Assembly: GCA_964465385.1 (NCBI GenBank)
Contig: CAYXIM010000009.1
Coordinates: 1-34,281, forward strand
DNA length: 34,281 nt
Direction of reading: 5' to 3'
Source: JAAYBY01 sp964465385
Lineage (GTDB): Bacteria > Bacillota > Clostridia > Saccharofermentanales > UBA5734
Numbering within the stretch: the stretch's first letter is position 1; each line of letters opens with the position of its first letter. Shown here in pieces: positions 7,788-16,613 of the stretch. The translations under genes were made by a program, and so were the position numbers. Under the pieces are notes generated by a model. It made no database searches, was not told the DNA's origin, and worked only from the letters and a program-made list of their open reading frames with translations.

Positions 7788-9139
7788 GATACGGTCACTC
7801 CAGTCAATTCATAGGCATCGGCTGTCACAAGGCGCACGCGTCGTGTCTGTCCCAGACGCACCGACGCATCCGATGCAGCGACATAGATGACCGGATCCGT
7901 ATCCGGGGCCTCGCCGTAGCTTCTGCCTATGTAGAATATACCACGATCATCGGTTGATTCAAGCGTCACCGCCAGCTCAGTGCCGACCCGGTTTTGCGCC
8001 GCTTGTCGGGCGATGTCCTGCTGCAGGGCCATCAGTTGGTCGTAGCGGGCCTGTGCCAGCCCAGGATCAACGACTGGCTGCAGATGTTCGGCTGCTGTTC
8101 CCTCTTCCTTGGAAAAGATGAAGCAGCCCAGTCGGTCAAAACGCACCTCCCGGATAAAGGCCAGCAGGGCCTCAAAGTCTGCGTCTGTTTCAGTGGGAAA
8201 ACCAACCATGACCGTGGATCGCAAGATCAGGCCGGGCACATCCTGGCGCAGGCGTTTGAACAGCTGCTTGAGGCTGTCGGCCCGATCGGGCCGGTTCATG
8301 GCCTTAAGCAGGCGGTCGGAGGTATGCTGGATGGGGATATCCAGGTAGGGCGCTGCTTTTTCTTCGTCTTTCAAGACCTGGATCAGCTGGTCCGTGACCC
8401 CGCGGGCGTAGGTGTAGAGGGTGCGGACCAGACGAACGTCGGGCAGCCGGCAAAGGGCCTGGATCAGGTCAGCCAGGCGGCGCCGGCCATAGCGGTCCAT
8501 GCCATAGGCGCCTGTGTCCTGTGCGATCAGGATCAGTTCACCGTAGCCGGCCTGACTGAGGCGGCTGGCTTCCGCCACAATGTCTTCCAGCGGGCGTGAA
8601 CGCAGGGGGCCACGCATGCCGGGGATGGCACAGTAGGAACAGGCGCTGGAACAACCCTCCGCAATTTTGAGCCAGGCGAAATGCCGGGTTGAAGGCTGGC
8701 GTTCAACGGCCAGGTGCGCCAGGCTGCCAGGTGCGCCAGGCAGGCGGTCAGGCTTTTGGCCGGCTTGCAGCTGCGTGATCAACTGACCGATCAGGCCATA
8801 GTCAGCCGTCCCCAAGAGGGCATCCACTTCAGGCAGCTCGGTTAAGATCTCCCGGGCATAGCGCTGGGACAGGCAACCGGTCACGATCAGGTGGTCAGCT
8901 GCTCCGGCGGGCTTTTTGTATGCGGCCAGGTCCAGGATGGCGTCGATGGCCTCTTCTTTGGCTGCTTCAATGAAACCGCAGGTGTTGACGATCAACACCT
9001 GGGCATCTTGTGGCCGGGAGACGCTTTTCAGGCCCTGCAAGGCAAGCACCTTGGACATGCACTCGGCATCAACCAGGTTCTTGGAGCAGCCCAGCGACAA
9101 CAAATAAAAAGTCTGGCAGGCTTTGGGGTCAAGATCCAT
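7784..9139 (-). CDS. rimO: Ribosomal protein S12 methylthiotransferase RimO
   Basis: Radical SAM enzyme that adds a methylthio group to an aspartate of ribosomal protein S12. 451 aa. The N-terminal UPF0004 domain carries the three cluster cysteines C18 (LGCSKNLVDAE), C54 (NTCGF) and C89 (TGCLSQRY). The radical SAM cluster is C163, C167 and C170 (GCSSACSYCAIPGMRG). A TRAM-like domain occupies roughly the last 70 residues. The LGCSKNLVDAE motif separates RimO from MiaB. The ATG at 9139 has no convincing Shine-Dalgarno and follows the recX terminator closely, so its transcript may have a very short leader. First gene of the left-hand operon. Confidence 0.95.
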   Translation of the reverse strand: MDLDPKACQTFYLLSLGCSKNLVDAECMSKVLALQGLKSVSRPQDAQVLIVNTCGFIEAAKEEAIDAILDLAAYKKPAGAADHLIVTGCLSQRYAREILTELPEVDALLGTADYGLIGQLITQLQAGQKPDRLPGAPGSLAHLAVERQPSTRHFAWLKIAEGCSSACSYCAIPGMRGPLRSRPLEDIVAEASRLSQAGYGELILIAQDTGAYGMDRYGRRRLADLIQALCRLPDVRLVRTLYTYARGVTDQLIQVLKDEEKAAPYLDIPIQHTSDRLLKAMNRPDRADSLKQLFKRLRQDVPGLILRSTVMVGFPTETDADFEALLAFIREVRFDRLGCFIFSKEEGTAAEHLQPVVDPGLAQARYDQLMALQQDIARQAAQNRVGTELAVTLESTDDRGIFYIGRSYGEAPDTDPVIYVAASDASVRLGQTRRVRLVTADAYELTGVTVS

Positions 9140-9180
9140 AGGGGTGGTTCCATTCTATATCGATACCGTTTATCATGCCT

Positions 9181-9212
9181 TAAAAAAAGCCGCCCGTCAA
9201 TCAAAGGGCGGC
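9181..9212 (-). terminator. Rho-independent terminator after recX
   Basis: On the minus strand GCCGCCC (9212-9206), a 10-nt loop and GGGCGGC (9195-9189) are followed directly by seven T residues (9188-9182). It lies 10 nt past the recX stop codon. A GC-rich stem plus a T-run makes this a strong intrinsic terminator that ends the recA-recX transcript before rimO. Confidence 0.92.
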
Positions 9213-9222
9213 CAGAAGGCTG

Positions 9223-9765
9223 TCAGCGGTTTAGATCAGGTGGTTGCAGGAGGCGGCCAATCACCGCATCAGAAAAGCCCCGTCGGCTGAAAAACCGGAC
9301 CAGCCTGACAAAGCCGTCACGGTCCACTTGACCGGCCTGCCTGCCTGCCTCCAGGTCAGCCCATTCTTCAGAAAAACGGCTGGCCAGCAAATCAGCAGCC
9401 AGCTCCAGGTCGGATGGGGCCTCCAGCAAGGCGGCCTCAACAGCGCCCGCTTCCAGGCCGGCTGCCTGCATGCGCTGACGCAGCGCCCGTCTGGCTTCAG
9501 CCTGACGTCCCCGGCGCTGGCGCAACAGCGCACGGGCCAGCAGGACATCGTCGCAGCGGCCCTCGGCTTTGAATTCCGCCAGAACCGCATCGATGACGTC
9601 CGGAGCAAAGCCCTGGCGCTTTAAGCGGTCCCGGATCTTGCCGCTGGCTTTTTTACTGATGCCCAGGTAGCGGATGGCTTCGGAGCGGGCCTGCTGGACC
9701 AGCAGCCTGTGCGCGCGCGCCTCAGCAGTCAGGCCTTCAACCGTCCAGTCCGAGAATGTCTTCAT
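9223..9765 (-). CDS. recX: Regulatory protein RecX
   Basis: RecX-family modulator that binds RecA filaments and restrains or tunes RecA activity. About 180 aa, Arg/Ala/Leu-rich and helical, with repeated three-helix units. Recognisable segments are the RLKRQGFAPDVIDAVLAEF repeat and the C-terminal FFSRRGFSDAVIGRLL repeat. It overlaps the end of recA: the ATG at 9765 gives a 29-nt overlap (AGGA just upstream), while the ATG pair at 9804/9801 would extend it to 68 nt. I prefer 9765, but neither ribosome site is good, so translational coupling to recA is likely. A terminator follows 10 nt after the stop. Confidence 0.87.
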   Translation of the reverse strand: MKTFSDWTVEGLTAEARAHRLLVQQARSEAIRYLGISKKASGKIRDRLKRQGFAPDVIDAVLAEFKAEGRCDDVLLARALLRQRRGRQAEARRALRQRMQAAGLEAGAVEAALLEAPSDLELAADLLASRFSEEWADLEAGRQAGQVDRDGFVRLVRFFSRRGFSDAVIGRLLQPPDLNR

Positions 9766-10843
9766 CGTCCTGGTCGGCCTGGTCTTCCGCGCCGCCTGCA
9801 TCATCCAGGTTCAGGCTTTGGCGAACCAGGTCTTCAAGGGTATCACGCAGCTCCGGGTTGTCCTTGAGGAATTGGCGGGCGTTGTCACGGCCCTGGCCAA
9901 TGCGCTGGTCTTCATAGGAATACCAGGAACCGCTCTTGTTGATGATGTCGCGTTCGGCAGCGATGTCCAGGATGCAGCCTTCACGGGAAATGCCTTCGCC
10001 ATAAATCAAGTCAAATTCAGCTTCCCTGAAAGGCGGTGCCACTTTGTTTTTCACCACCCGGGCCCGGGTTCGGGTGCCAATGATTTCTGAGCCGCTGCGC
10101 AGGGTTTCCAGCTTGCGGATATCCAGGCGGACAGACGCGTAAAATTTCAAGGCCCGGCCGCCGGGGGTTGTTTCCGGGTTGCCGAACATGATGCCCACTT
10201 TTTCACGCAACTGGTTAATAAAAATGGCCACGGTGCGTGATTTGCTGATGACACCAGCCAGCTTTCTCAAGGCCTGGGACATGAGGCGGGCCTGCAGGCC
10301 CACGTGGGCATCGCCCATCTCCCCGTCTATTTCAGCCTTGGGCACCAACGCAGCCACCGAGTCCACAACCACCACGTCAACGGCTCCGCTGCGGACCAGG
10401 GCTTCTGTGATTTCCAGGGCCTGCTCTCCTGTGTCAGGCTGGGAGACGATGAGGTTGTCGATATCAACGCCCAGGCGCGAGGCGTACTGGGGGTCCAGGG
10501 CATGTTCCGCATCGATGAAAGCGGCCGTTCCCCCTTCTTTCTGGGCTTCGGCGAGCATGTGCAGGGCAACCGTCGTTTTACCTGAAGATTCCGGCCCGTA
10601 GATTTCAACGATCCGGCCGCGTGGTATGCCGCCAATCCCCAGGGCGATATCCAAAGACAAGGCGCCGGTGGGAATGGATTCGATCCGGGTGTCGGCCCGG
10701 TCCCCCATTTTCATGACGGCACCTTTGCCGAATTGTTTTTCGATTTGCGTCAAAGCAGCGTCCAGGGCACGGGTGCGTTCTGTTGCTTCTTTCTGGTACA
10801 CTTCTTGGGCCGATTTACCGGGACTGCGACTTGCTCTTGCCAT
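9737..10843 (-). CDS. recA: Recombinase RecA
   Basis: ATP-dependent strand-exchange protein and LexA co-protease, 368 aa. Walker A GPESSGKTT at 83-91; further signatures are VDSVAALVPKAEI, the RLMSQALRKL segment, the L2-region run NPETTPGGRALKFYAS, and an acidic C-terminal tail. The start is the ATG at 10843, 6 nt after GGAGG; the in-frame ATGs 12-15 nt upstream overlap that ribosome site. A consensus promoter and a LexA box lie just upstream, so it should be DNA-damage inducible. It follows murJ by 114 nt and overlaps recX. Confidence 0.99.
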   Translation of the reverse strand: MARASRSPGKSAQEVYQKEATERTRALDAALTQIEKQFGKGAVMKMGDRADTRIESIPTGALSLDIALGIGGIPRGRIVEIYGPESSGKTTVALHMLAEAQKEGGTAAFIDAEHALDPQYASRLGVDIDNLIVSQPDTGEQALEITEALVRSGAVDVVVVDSVAALVPKAEIDGEMGDAHVGLQARLMSQALRKLAGVISKSRTVAIFINQLREKVGIMFGNPETTPGGRALKFYASVRLDIRKLETLRSGSEIIGTRTRARVVKNKVAPPFREAEFDLIYGEGISREGCILDIAAERDIINKSGSWYSYEDQRIGQGRDNARQFLKDNPELRDTLEDLVRQSLNLDDAGGAEDQADQDDEDILGLDG

Positions 10844-10861
10844 AACAACCTCCATCATCTA

Positions 10862-10873
10862 GAACAATCGTTC
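10862..10873. promoter_or_regulatory. LexA (SOS) box at recA
   Basis: GAAC-AATC-GTTC on the plus strand (GAAC-GATT-GTTC on the minus strand), a perfect core match to the Firmicutes LexA/DinR operator GAAC-N4-GTTC. It is 10 nt downstream of the recA -10 hexamer, over the predicted transcription start, a position that blocks initiation when LexA is bound. Confidence 0.85.
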
Positions 10874-10883
10874 CTTTATCTGC

Positions 10884-10912
10884 ATTATAGACCGTGCCTG
10901 CAAACGCGTCAA
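10884..10912 (-). promoter_or_regulatory. recA sigma-A promoter
   Basis: Minus-strand TTGACG (10912-10907), 17-nt spacer, then TATAAT (10889-10884): five of six and six of six matches with ideal spacing. The start of transcription should fall at about 10877, giving a leader of about 35 nt that contains the LexA box. No terminator was found between the murJ stop and this promoter, so some read-through from the upstream operon is possible. Confidence 0.9.
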
Positions 10913-10957
10913 GGCCGGAAAAGGCGTCAAATGCGGCTAATGCGCGGCTTTTACACA

Positions 10958-12580
10958 TCAGCGGCGCAAGCGGGCCAGCCAGCTGGCGGCCTTGTTTTGA
11001 AGCAGCTCCAGCTCATGGAGCTTGATGACCCAGGCGCTGGTGGCGTAAAAAGCCAGGCCAATCAGGGCGCGGGTCCCGTACCAGGCCAGCTGGGCCAGTT
11101 TAGTGACCGGCGCCAGTGGGATCTGGCCCAGCAAGAGGACGATCACCAGCAAAACCGAGGTGCACAGGCCCAGGCGGATCAGGTAAGGCCAGATTTTCCG
11201 GGGGGCGGATCTGGGAAAGCGGATCTGGTGCAGGCGGTAGAGCAAGAGGGCGCTGATGACGCTGGTCAGCAGGTAGGCCAAAGACAGGGCTGATACCCCC
11301 AAACGCTGCACTCGGGTCAGGAGCAAGCAAAAGAGGGTGTTGAGGACCAGGGACAAAAGGCCGTTGTAAAGGGCGATGCGGGTGATCTTGCGGGCATAGA
11401 AGGCATGGTTGGTGATGAAGACAACCGACTGGGCAACCATGGCCAGGCAGTACCAGCGCAAAATCGAGGCGGTGGCCAGGACCGCTTCTTCAGAATAATG
11501 GCTGGACCACTGGAAAATGGCCCGGATGGTGTCAACCTGCATGGCCAGAAAGAGCGCGGCCGCCGGAAAGATGAAAAAGAGGGCCTGCCTGAGGCTCTCG
11601 GTGTACAAGCGCCGGGTCAGCCCGGTTTTGCGGGAGGCGTGGGCCGCAGCCAGGGAGGGCAGCATGACATTGCCAATGGCAACAACAATGACCCCGTAGG
11701 GCAGCTGCCAGGTGGTTGTCGCCTGCCTGAGGGCTGTTGCCGCACCATCAAACTGGTTGGCGAAGCGGGTCAGAATGATGGTGTTGAGCTGGATAATGGA
11801 ACCGGATATCAAGGTGGGAACGGCCAGGCGAACCAGCTGGCGAAAGCCCGTGTCCTGCAGGTCAAAGGACCAGACGAAGTGGCGAAATTCTTTGCGGGCC
11901 AGGGTGAACTGGAGGACAAAATAAAGGAAGGCCGACGCCATGACCCCGGTGGCCACACGGACCGGTCCATCCAGGCCGGCTGTGCCCAGCAGCAGCATGG
12001 CGGCCACCACGCAGGCGTTGTAGAAGGAAGGGCCAAAGGAGGTGGAGGCAAATTTCTTGTAGGCGTTGAGGATGCCGATGCACAAGGCGGCCAGCATCAT
12101 GAAGAAGACCTGGGGAAAGAGGGCGCGGGTGACGCGGATGGCCAGGGCCACCGTTTGCGGGTTCTTGCCGGGGTTGTAGGCGCCGATCAGGCCGGGGGCC
12201 AACAGCTCACCGGCCAGGACCGCCAGCAGCATGATCACGGCCGAGACGTTGATGAAAATGCTGATGCTTTTCCAGCCCTGCGCTTCCCGCTTTTGTTCCA
12301 GGGCAGCAGCCAGCGTCGGGGTGATGGCCGCCTGGATGGCGCCGCCAACCAGCAACTGATAGAAGAGGTCAGGCACCTGAAAGCCGATCACGAAGGCGTC
12401 AGACCCCATCCCCAGGCCACCAAAGGTGGGTACGATCAAGATCTCACGCAGCTGGCCGGTGATCTTGCTCAAGAGCAGGCCGATCATCATGAGGGCGGTC
12501 GCAGTTGACCGGGTCAAGCCGGTCCGGGCCTGTGGCTGGTTGATTTTAACCGGTCTAACCGATGGGGGTTGCTGGCTCAT
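10958..12580 (-). CDS. murJ: Lipid II flippase MurJ (MviN family)
   Basis: Polytopic membrane protein of the MOP superfamily that moves the peptidoglycan precursor lipid II across the membrane. 540 aa with about 14 hydrophobic segments after a short basic, Pro/Gln-rich cytoplasmic tail. Family features include the early KITGQLREILIVPTFG segment, SDAFVIGFQVPDLFYQLL, and regularly spaced TM helices to a positively charged C-terminus. The ATG at 12580 has AGGAGG 7 nt upstream and overlaps the end of cinA by 26 bp. Last gene of the proC-led cluster before the separate recA promoter. Confidence 0.93.
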   Translation of the reverse strand: MSQQPPSVRPVKINQPQARTGLTRSTATALMMIGLLLSKITGQLREILIVPTFGGLGMGSDAFVIGFQVPDLFYQLLVGGAIQAAITPTLAAALEQKREAQGWKSISIFINVSAVIMLLAVLAGELLAPGLIGAYNPGKNPQTVALAIRVTRALFPQVFFMMLAALCIGILNAYKKFASTSFGPSFYNACVVAAMLLLGTAGLDGPVRVATGVMASAFLYFVLQFTLARKEFRHFVWSFDLQDTGFRQLVRLAVPTLISGSIIQLNTIILTRFANQFDGAATALRQATTTWQLPYGVIVVAIGNVMLPSLAAAHASRKTGLTRRLYTESLRQALFFIFPAAALFLAMQVDTIRAIFQWSSHYSEEAVLATASILRWYCLAMVAQSVVFITNHAFYARKITRIALYNGLLSLVLNTLFCLLLTRVQRLGVSALSLAYLLTSVISALLLYRLHQIRFPRSAPRKIWPYLIRLGLCTSVLLVIVLLLGQIPLAPVTKLAQLAWYGTRALIGLAFYATSAWVIKLHELELLQNKAASWLARLRR

Positions 12581-13814
12581 GCAAGGTCCTCCTGATCAAA
12601 TCAAAGGCGTTGAGGGCTGACAAGAGACGGATGCGGTCCCGGGATCCGCTGAAACGGTAAGCCTGGTGGCGGCGGCTGCCATTTTTACCGGCCAGGGCCA
12701 CATAAACCGTGCCCAGCGGCTTGGCTTCATTGCCGCCGGTCGGTCCGGCGATGCCTGTGACAGAAAGGGCCCAGTCGGTCTGGAAAAGATCCAGGCAGCC
12801 ATCGGCCATGGCCAGGGCACAGGCCTGGCTGACCGCCCCCTGGCTGTCCAGGAGGGCCTGGCCGACACCAAGCAGGTCGCGCTTAACGGCGTTGTCATAA
12901 GCGACCAGGCCGCCTTGAAAGACCTGGGACGCACCGGGGCAGTCGGTCAGCTGCTTGGCCATGAGACCGCCTGTACAGGATTCGGCAAAAGAGACGGTTT
13001 GACCCAGCTCCAGCAGGCGATCCCGGACCAGCTCGGGCAGGGTCCGGGTGCCCACCTCATAGATGTAGGCACCGGCGCGCTGGCGGATCTGGTCCAGGAG
13101 CGGTTCGATCAGATCCAGGTCATCGACAGACACCAGGGACTGGGTGATGCGGAAGGTCACCTGCCCTGCTGAGGCATAGGGGGCGATGGTGGGGTTTTTC
13201 TGGCTTTGGATCAGGTCCTGAAGCAAGGTTTCGGCAGCCGATTCACCGATGCCGATCATCTTGACGAAGACGTGCCTGAGCCGTGTGGTCACCCGCTCTG
13301 ACAGCCAGGGAACCAAGGCTTCCAAAAACATGGGACGCAGCTCAGCAGGCGGTCCGGGCAGCAGCACCAGGTGGGCCTTGTGGGCATCCACAGACAGGAT
13401 GCAACCGGGGGCTGTTCCCTGGTGGTTGGGCAAGACCACACAGGGGTGGGGCAGCAGGGCCTGTTTCCAGTTGTTGTCCGGCACCTCAGGTCTTCCCAGG
13501 CGGGCAAAGGCATCGATGATGGCCTGGCGGCTGCCGGCATGCGGTTTCAGGGGCAGGCCTGCCACCTGGGCCGCGCAGGCCAGGGTCATGTCGTCCTGGG
13601 TGGGCCCCAGGCCACCGGTCACCAGGACCAGGTCTGAACGCGCCACAGCCGTTTGAAAAGATGCTTTGATGCGCTCCGCATTGTCCCCGACCACGGTGTG
13701 GTAATAGACATACACGCCCAGCTGGTTGAGCTGGTCAGCCAGCCAGGTGGCGTTGGTGTTGGCGGTCTGGCCCAGCAAAAGCTCGGTGCCAATGCAGATG
13801 ATTTCCGCTTTCAT
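12555..13814 (-). CDS. cinA: CinA-family protein (MoCF domain plus nicotinamide-nucleotide amidase)
   Basis: Two-domain competence/damage-inducible family protein, 419 aa. The N-terminal COG1058/molybdopterin-binding-like domain begins with GTELLLGQTANTNATWLA and contains VTGGLGPTQDD. The C-terminal CinA/PncC domain has AESCTGGL, GGLVAYDNAVK and VTGIAGPTGG, the active-site region of nicotinamide-nucleotide amidases that recycle the NMN made by NAD-dependent DNA ligase. The ATG at 13814 shares an ATGA overlap with the folD stop and has a GGGAG site; an upstream ATG at 13847 has no conserved sequence. In several Firmicutes cinA is linked to recA; here only murJ separates them. Confidence 0.94.
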   Translation of the reverse strand: MKAEIICIGTELLLGQTANTNATWLADQLNQLGVYVYYHTVVGDNAERIKASFQTAVARSDLVLVTGGLGPTQDDMTLACAAQVAGLPLKPHAGSRQAIIDAFARLGRPEVPDNNWKQALLPHPCVVLPNHQGTAPGCILSVDAHKAHLVLLPGPPAELRPMFLEALVPWLSERVTTRLRHVFVKMIGIGESAAETLLQDLIQSQKNPTIAPYASAGQVTFRITQSLVSVDDLDLIEPLLDQIRQRAGAYIYEVGTRTLPELVRDRLLELGQTVSFAESCTGGLMAKQLTDCPGASQVFQGGLVAYDNAVKRDLLGVGQALLDSQGAVSQACALAMADGCLDLFQTDWALSVTGIAGPTGGNEAKPLGTVYVALAGKNGSRRHQAYRFSGSRDRIRLLSALNAFDLIRRTLHEPATPIG

Positions 13815-14698
13815 CTTGGGCTCCCATCTATGCCTCTTTGCTCCCAATCAGCCGCCTGGCGTAAAAAGGCATCAAAGGTGTTTTGAAGCAGCAGGGCGAT
13901 GGTCATGGGGCCGACCCCACCGGGAACCGGCGTGATGACACCTGCCTTGTCAAAGACCGCGTCAAAGGCAACGTCGCCAACAAGCTTGCCTTCAGGGGTG
14001 CGGTTGATGCCCACATCGATGACAGCGGCGCCGGGCTGCACATGGTCAGCCGTGATCAGGCCCGGCCGGCCAGCCGCTGCGACCAAGACCTGGGCCTGCC
14101 GGCACAAGGCCGCCAGGTCCCGGGTTCTGGAATGGGCCACGGTGACCGTGGCCTGCTCCTGCAGCATGAGCTGGGCCAGGGGTTTACCCACGATGTGGCT
14201 GCGGCCGACAATGACACAGTGGCTGCCCACCAGCTGAACCTGTGCGCTTTTGAGCAGGGCCACAACCGCCAGAGGGGTGCACGGCACAAACGCCTGGCGG
14301 TCTAAGGCCAAAAGGCCGGCGTTGATGGGGTGAAAGCCATCCACGTCTTTGGCAGGGTCAATGGCACAAATAACCGTGAAGGGATCGATTTGCGCCGGCA
14401 AAGGCAGCTGGCACAGGATACCGTGGATGGACGCCTCCTGGTTGAGTGTGTCAATCAAGGCCAGCAGTTCCTGCTGGCTGGTCTCTTGCGGCAGCCGGTA
14501 AAGACAGGAGCGGATGCCCACGCTCTGGCAGGCTTTTTCCTTGTTGGTCACATAAACGGTCGAGGCCGGGTGATCACCGACCTGAACAACGGCCAGGCCA
14601 GGCCGTTTGCCGCTGCTTTCAAACCGGCTTTCGATGGCTTGGGCCAGCTGCTGCCTGCGGGTCTGGGCCAGTTCTTTTCCAGAGATAAGACGAGTCAT
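13811..14698 (-). CDS. folD: Methylenetetrahydrofolate dehydrogenase/cyclohydrolase FolD
   Basis: Bifunctional NADP-dependent 5,10-methylene-THF dehydrogenase and 5,10-methenyl-THF cyclohydrolase supplying one-carbon units; 295 aa, normal length. Conserved elements are YVTNKEKACQSVGI with the catalytic lysine, QLPLPAQID, DVDGFHPIN, the Rossmann motif GRSHIVGKPLAQL, DVGIN and the terminal PGGVGPMTI. A small oddity is PCTPLAV in place of the usual PCTP-x-G-(I/V). The ATG at 14698 overlaps the ygiQ stop as ATGA, and the stop overlaps the cinA start likewise, so the three are translationally coupled. AGGA lies 8-9 nt upstream. Confidence 0.97.
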   Translation of the reverse strand: MTRLISGKELAQTRRQQLAQAIESRFESSGKRPGLAVVQVGDHPASTVYVTNKEKACQSVGIRSCLYRLPQETSQQELLALIDTLNQEASIHGILCQLPLPAQIDPFTVICAIDPAKDVDGFHPINAGLLALDRQAFVPCTPLAVVALLKSAQVQLVGSHCVIVGRSHIVGKPLAQLMLQEQATVTVAHSRTRDLAALCRQAQVLVAAAGRPGLITADHVQPGAAVIDVGINRTPEGKLVGDVAFDAVFDKAGVITPVPGGVGPMTIALLLQNTFDAFLRQAADWEQRGIDGSPR

Positions 14699-16611
14699 GG
14701 CTTCTTTCCTTTCTTGGTTAGCGGTGGGTGTGACGGCCTGTGACGCCGGTGCTTGGAGGAAGCTGAAGCAGCAGACGGGGCCAGCAGGCAGGCCGGTCCC
14801 GGGCCGATCAGGTCTTGGCGGCCGGCCGCTTCCAAGGCCTGGCGGACGGCTTGGTGGTTGCGCGGCAGGCTGGCCTGCAAGAGGGCCCGCTGCAGGCGTT
14901 GTTCCTGCGGGTCTGGCACATGGATGGGTGCCAGGGTGTCCGGGTTCAGCCCCGTGTAGCTGGCAACCGTCGACCAGGTGCCCGGTGTTGGTATAAAGGC
15001 CTGAACCTGTTGGGGACGGATGTCCAGGGTTTTGAGGGTGAGGGCCAGGTCAATGGCATCGTCCAGCTTGCTGCCCGGGTGGCCGGACATCAGGTAAGGC
15101 ACCACAAACTGCTGGCGGCCAGTCCCTTGTGTCAGGGCGGCAAAGCGCTTGATAAAAGCCAGGTAGCTTGCAAAAGAAGGTTTTCCCATGGCTGCCAGGA
15201 CGGCCGGGCTGCTGTGCTCCGGGGCCACACGCAGCTGGCCGCTGATGTGGTGGCGGCTGAGCTGCTCCAGGTAGCGGTCTGCCTGGGGATCAGCCAGCAG
15301 CAGGTCATAGCGGATGCCGGAACGGACAAAGGCCTTTTTGACCCCCGGCAAGCGGCGAACCTGGTCTAAGAGGGCGAAATAGGGCCCGTGGTCAATTTTA
15401 AGCTCGGGGCACAGAGCTGGTGTCAGACAGGCCCGATCCGGGCAAACCAGCCCGCGTTCCTGCAGGCGGCAGCCTGCCAGGTGAAAATTCGCCGTCGGCC
15501 CACCCACGTCGCTGATGATCCCCTTGAAGTCAGGGTGCCGGGTCAAGCGCCTGGCTTCTTCCAGAACAGAGGCGTCACTTCGGGCCCGGACGGCCCGGCC
15601 CATGTGCTGGCCGATGGCACAGAAGTGACAACCGCCGTAGCAGCCCCGGTGGGCGGTGATGCTGAACTGGACCTCAGCCAGCGCTGGCACCCCGCCCAAG
15701 GCCTGGGCATAGGGGTGGGCGGTTCGTTCAAAAGGCAGACCGTAGACCTGATCCAATTCCCCTTCAGTCAAAAACGGGCGGGGTGGGTTTTGGACGATAT
15801 AATGGGCGCCATCCGGCTGGATCACGGTCTTGGTGGCCGCCTGGCGGGCTTGAAAGGCCAGGGCGTATGCCCGTTTGCTGGCGCGAACCGCCTCGACCGA
15901 AGGCAGGCGGATGCAGGCTGCATCTTGTGGGCAGGCCCCGTCCAGATCAGCCAGGTCATCGGTTTCCCGTATGAAGGTGGCCACCGCTTTAGGCAGCTGC
16001 TCCAGACGCACTCGGACGCTTGTGCCCGGCAGGCTGGTCAAGCGCTTGACCGGCACGCCGCGCGCCAGCAGGCGTGCGATTTCCAGCAGGGTCTTCTCCC
16101 CTTCACCGGTCACACACAGGTCAGCCGTGCTGTCAGTCAGGATGCTGTTTCGGACCTGATCCGACCACACATCATAATGGGCAAAGCGCCTGAGACCGGC
16201 TTCGACGCCCCCGATGATCAAGGGCATATCTCCCCATTGTTCACGGACCAGCTGCCCATAGCGGATCAGGGCACGGTCAGGGCGCCAACCGCTTTGACCG
16301 CCAGGGCTGTAGGCATCTGTTGACCGCTTTCTTCGGGCAGCCGTGTAATGGTTGACCATGCTGTCAACGACACCGGATGTTGCCAAAACACCCAGCCTGG
16401 GCCGCCCCAGGCGCATGAGGCATTTGGGATCATTGACATCAGGCTGGGGCACCAGGCCCACCCGGTAACCATTGGCCACCAGCAGCCGGGCCAAGAGGGC
16501 ACAACCAAAAGCCGGGTGATCGACATAGGCGTCACCGCTGATAAACAAAAAATCAAGGGTGTCCCAGCCGAAAGCCGCCAGTTCAGTCCGGGTGACAGGC
16601 AGGTGGGCCAT
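14695..16611 (-). CDS. ygiQ: YgiQ-family (UPF0313) radical SAM protein
   Basis: Large radical SAM protein of unknown substrate, 638 aa, the usual length of the family. The N-terminal FLFISGDAYVDHPAFG segment and a B12-binding-like region precede the cluster motif with C324, C328 and C331 (GCYGGCHFCAIGQ). The HISGQLRVAPEHSS segment and PYLMSGHPGS are also typical. The C-terminus is a basic, disordered-looking Lys/Arg/Pro/His tail, again common in this family. The ATG at 16611 lies 2 nt past the ftsK stop, with GAGGAG inside the ftsK end. Reaction and substrate are not known; the 4-bp coupling to folD is only circumstantial. Confidence 0.92.
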   Translation of the reverse strand: MAHLPVTRTELAAFGWDTLDFLFISGDAYVDHPAFGCALLARLLVANGYRVGLVPQPDVNDPKCLMRLGRPRLGVLATSGVVDSMVNHYTAARRKRSTDAYSPGGQSGWRPDRALIRYGQLVREQWGDMPLIIGGVEAGLRRFAHYDVWSDQVRNSILTDSTADLCVTGEGEKTLLEIARLLARGVPVKRLTSLPGTSVRVRLEQLPKAVATFIRETDDLADLDGACPQDAACIRLPSVEAVRASKRAYALAFQARQAATKTVIQPDGAHYIVQNPPRPFLTEGELDQVYGLPFERTAHPYAQALGGVPALAEVQFSITAHRGCYGGCHFCAIGQHMGRAVRARSDASVLEEARRLTRHPDFKGIISDVGGPTANFHLAGCRLQERGLVCPDRACLTPALCPELKIDHGPYFALLDQVRRLPGVKKAFVRSGIRYDLLLADPQADRYLEQLSRHHISGQLRVAPEHSSPAVLAAMGKPSFASYLAFIKRFAALTQGTGRQQFVVPYLMSGHPGSKLDDAIDLALTLKTLDIRPQQVQAFIPTPGTWSTVASYTGLNPDTLAPIHVPDPQEQRLQRALLQASLPRNHQAVRQALEAAGRQDLIGPGPACLLAPSAASASSKHRRHRPSHPPLTKKGKKP

Positions 16612-16613
16612 GG

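Noticed and set aside
11405..12508. Long plus-strand open frame (367 codons) opposite murJ
   Set aside because: It lies fully antisense to murJ, has a Gly/Gln/Asp-rich low-complexity composition and no ribosome site; typical by-product of codon bias in a GC-rich gene.
15388..16323. Plus-strand open frame of 311 codons opposite ygiQ
   Set aside because: Antisense shadow of a clear radical SAM gene, no ribosome site or recognisable motif.
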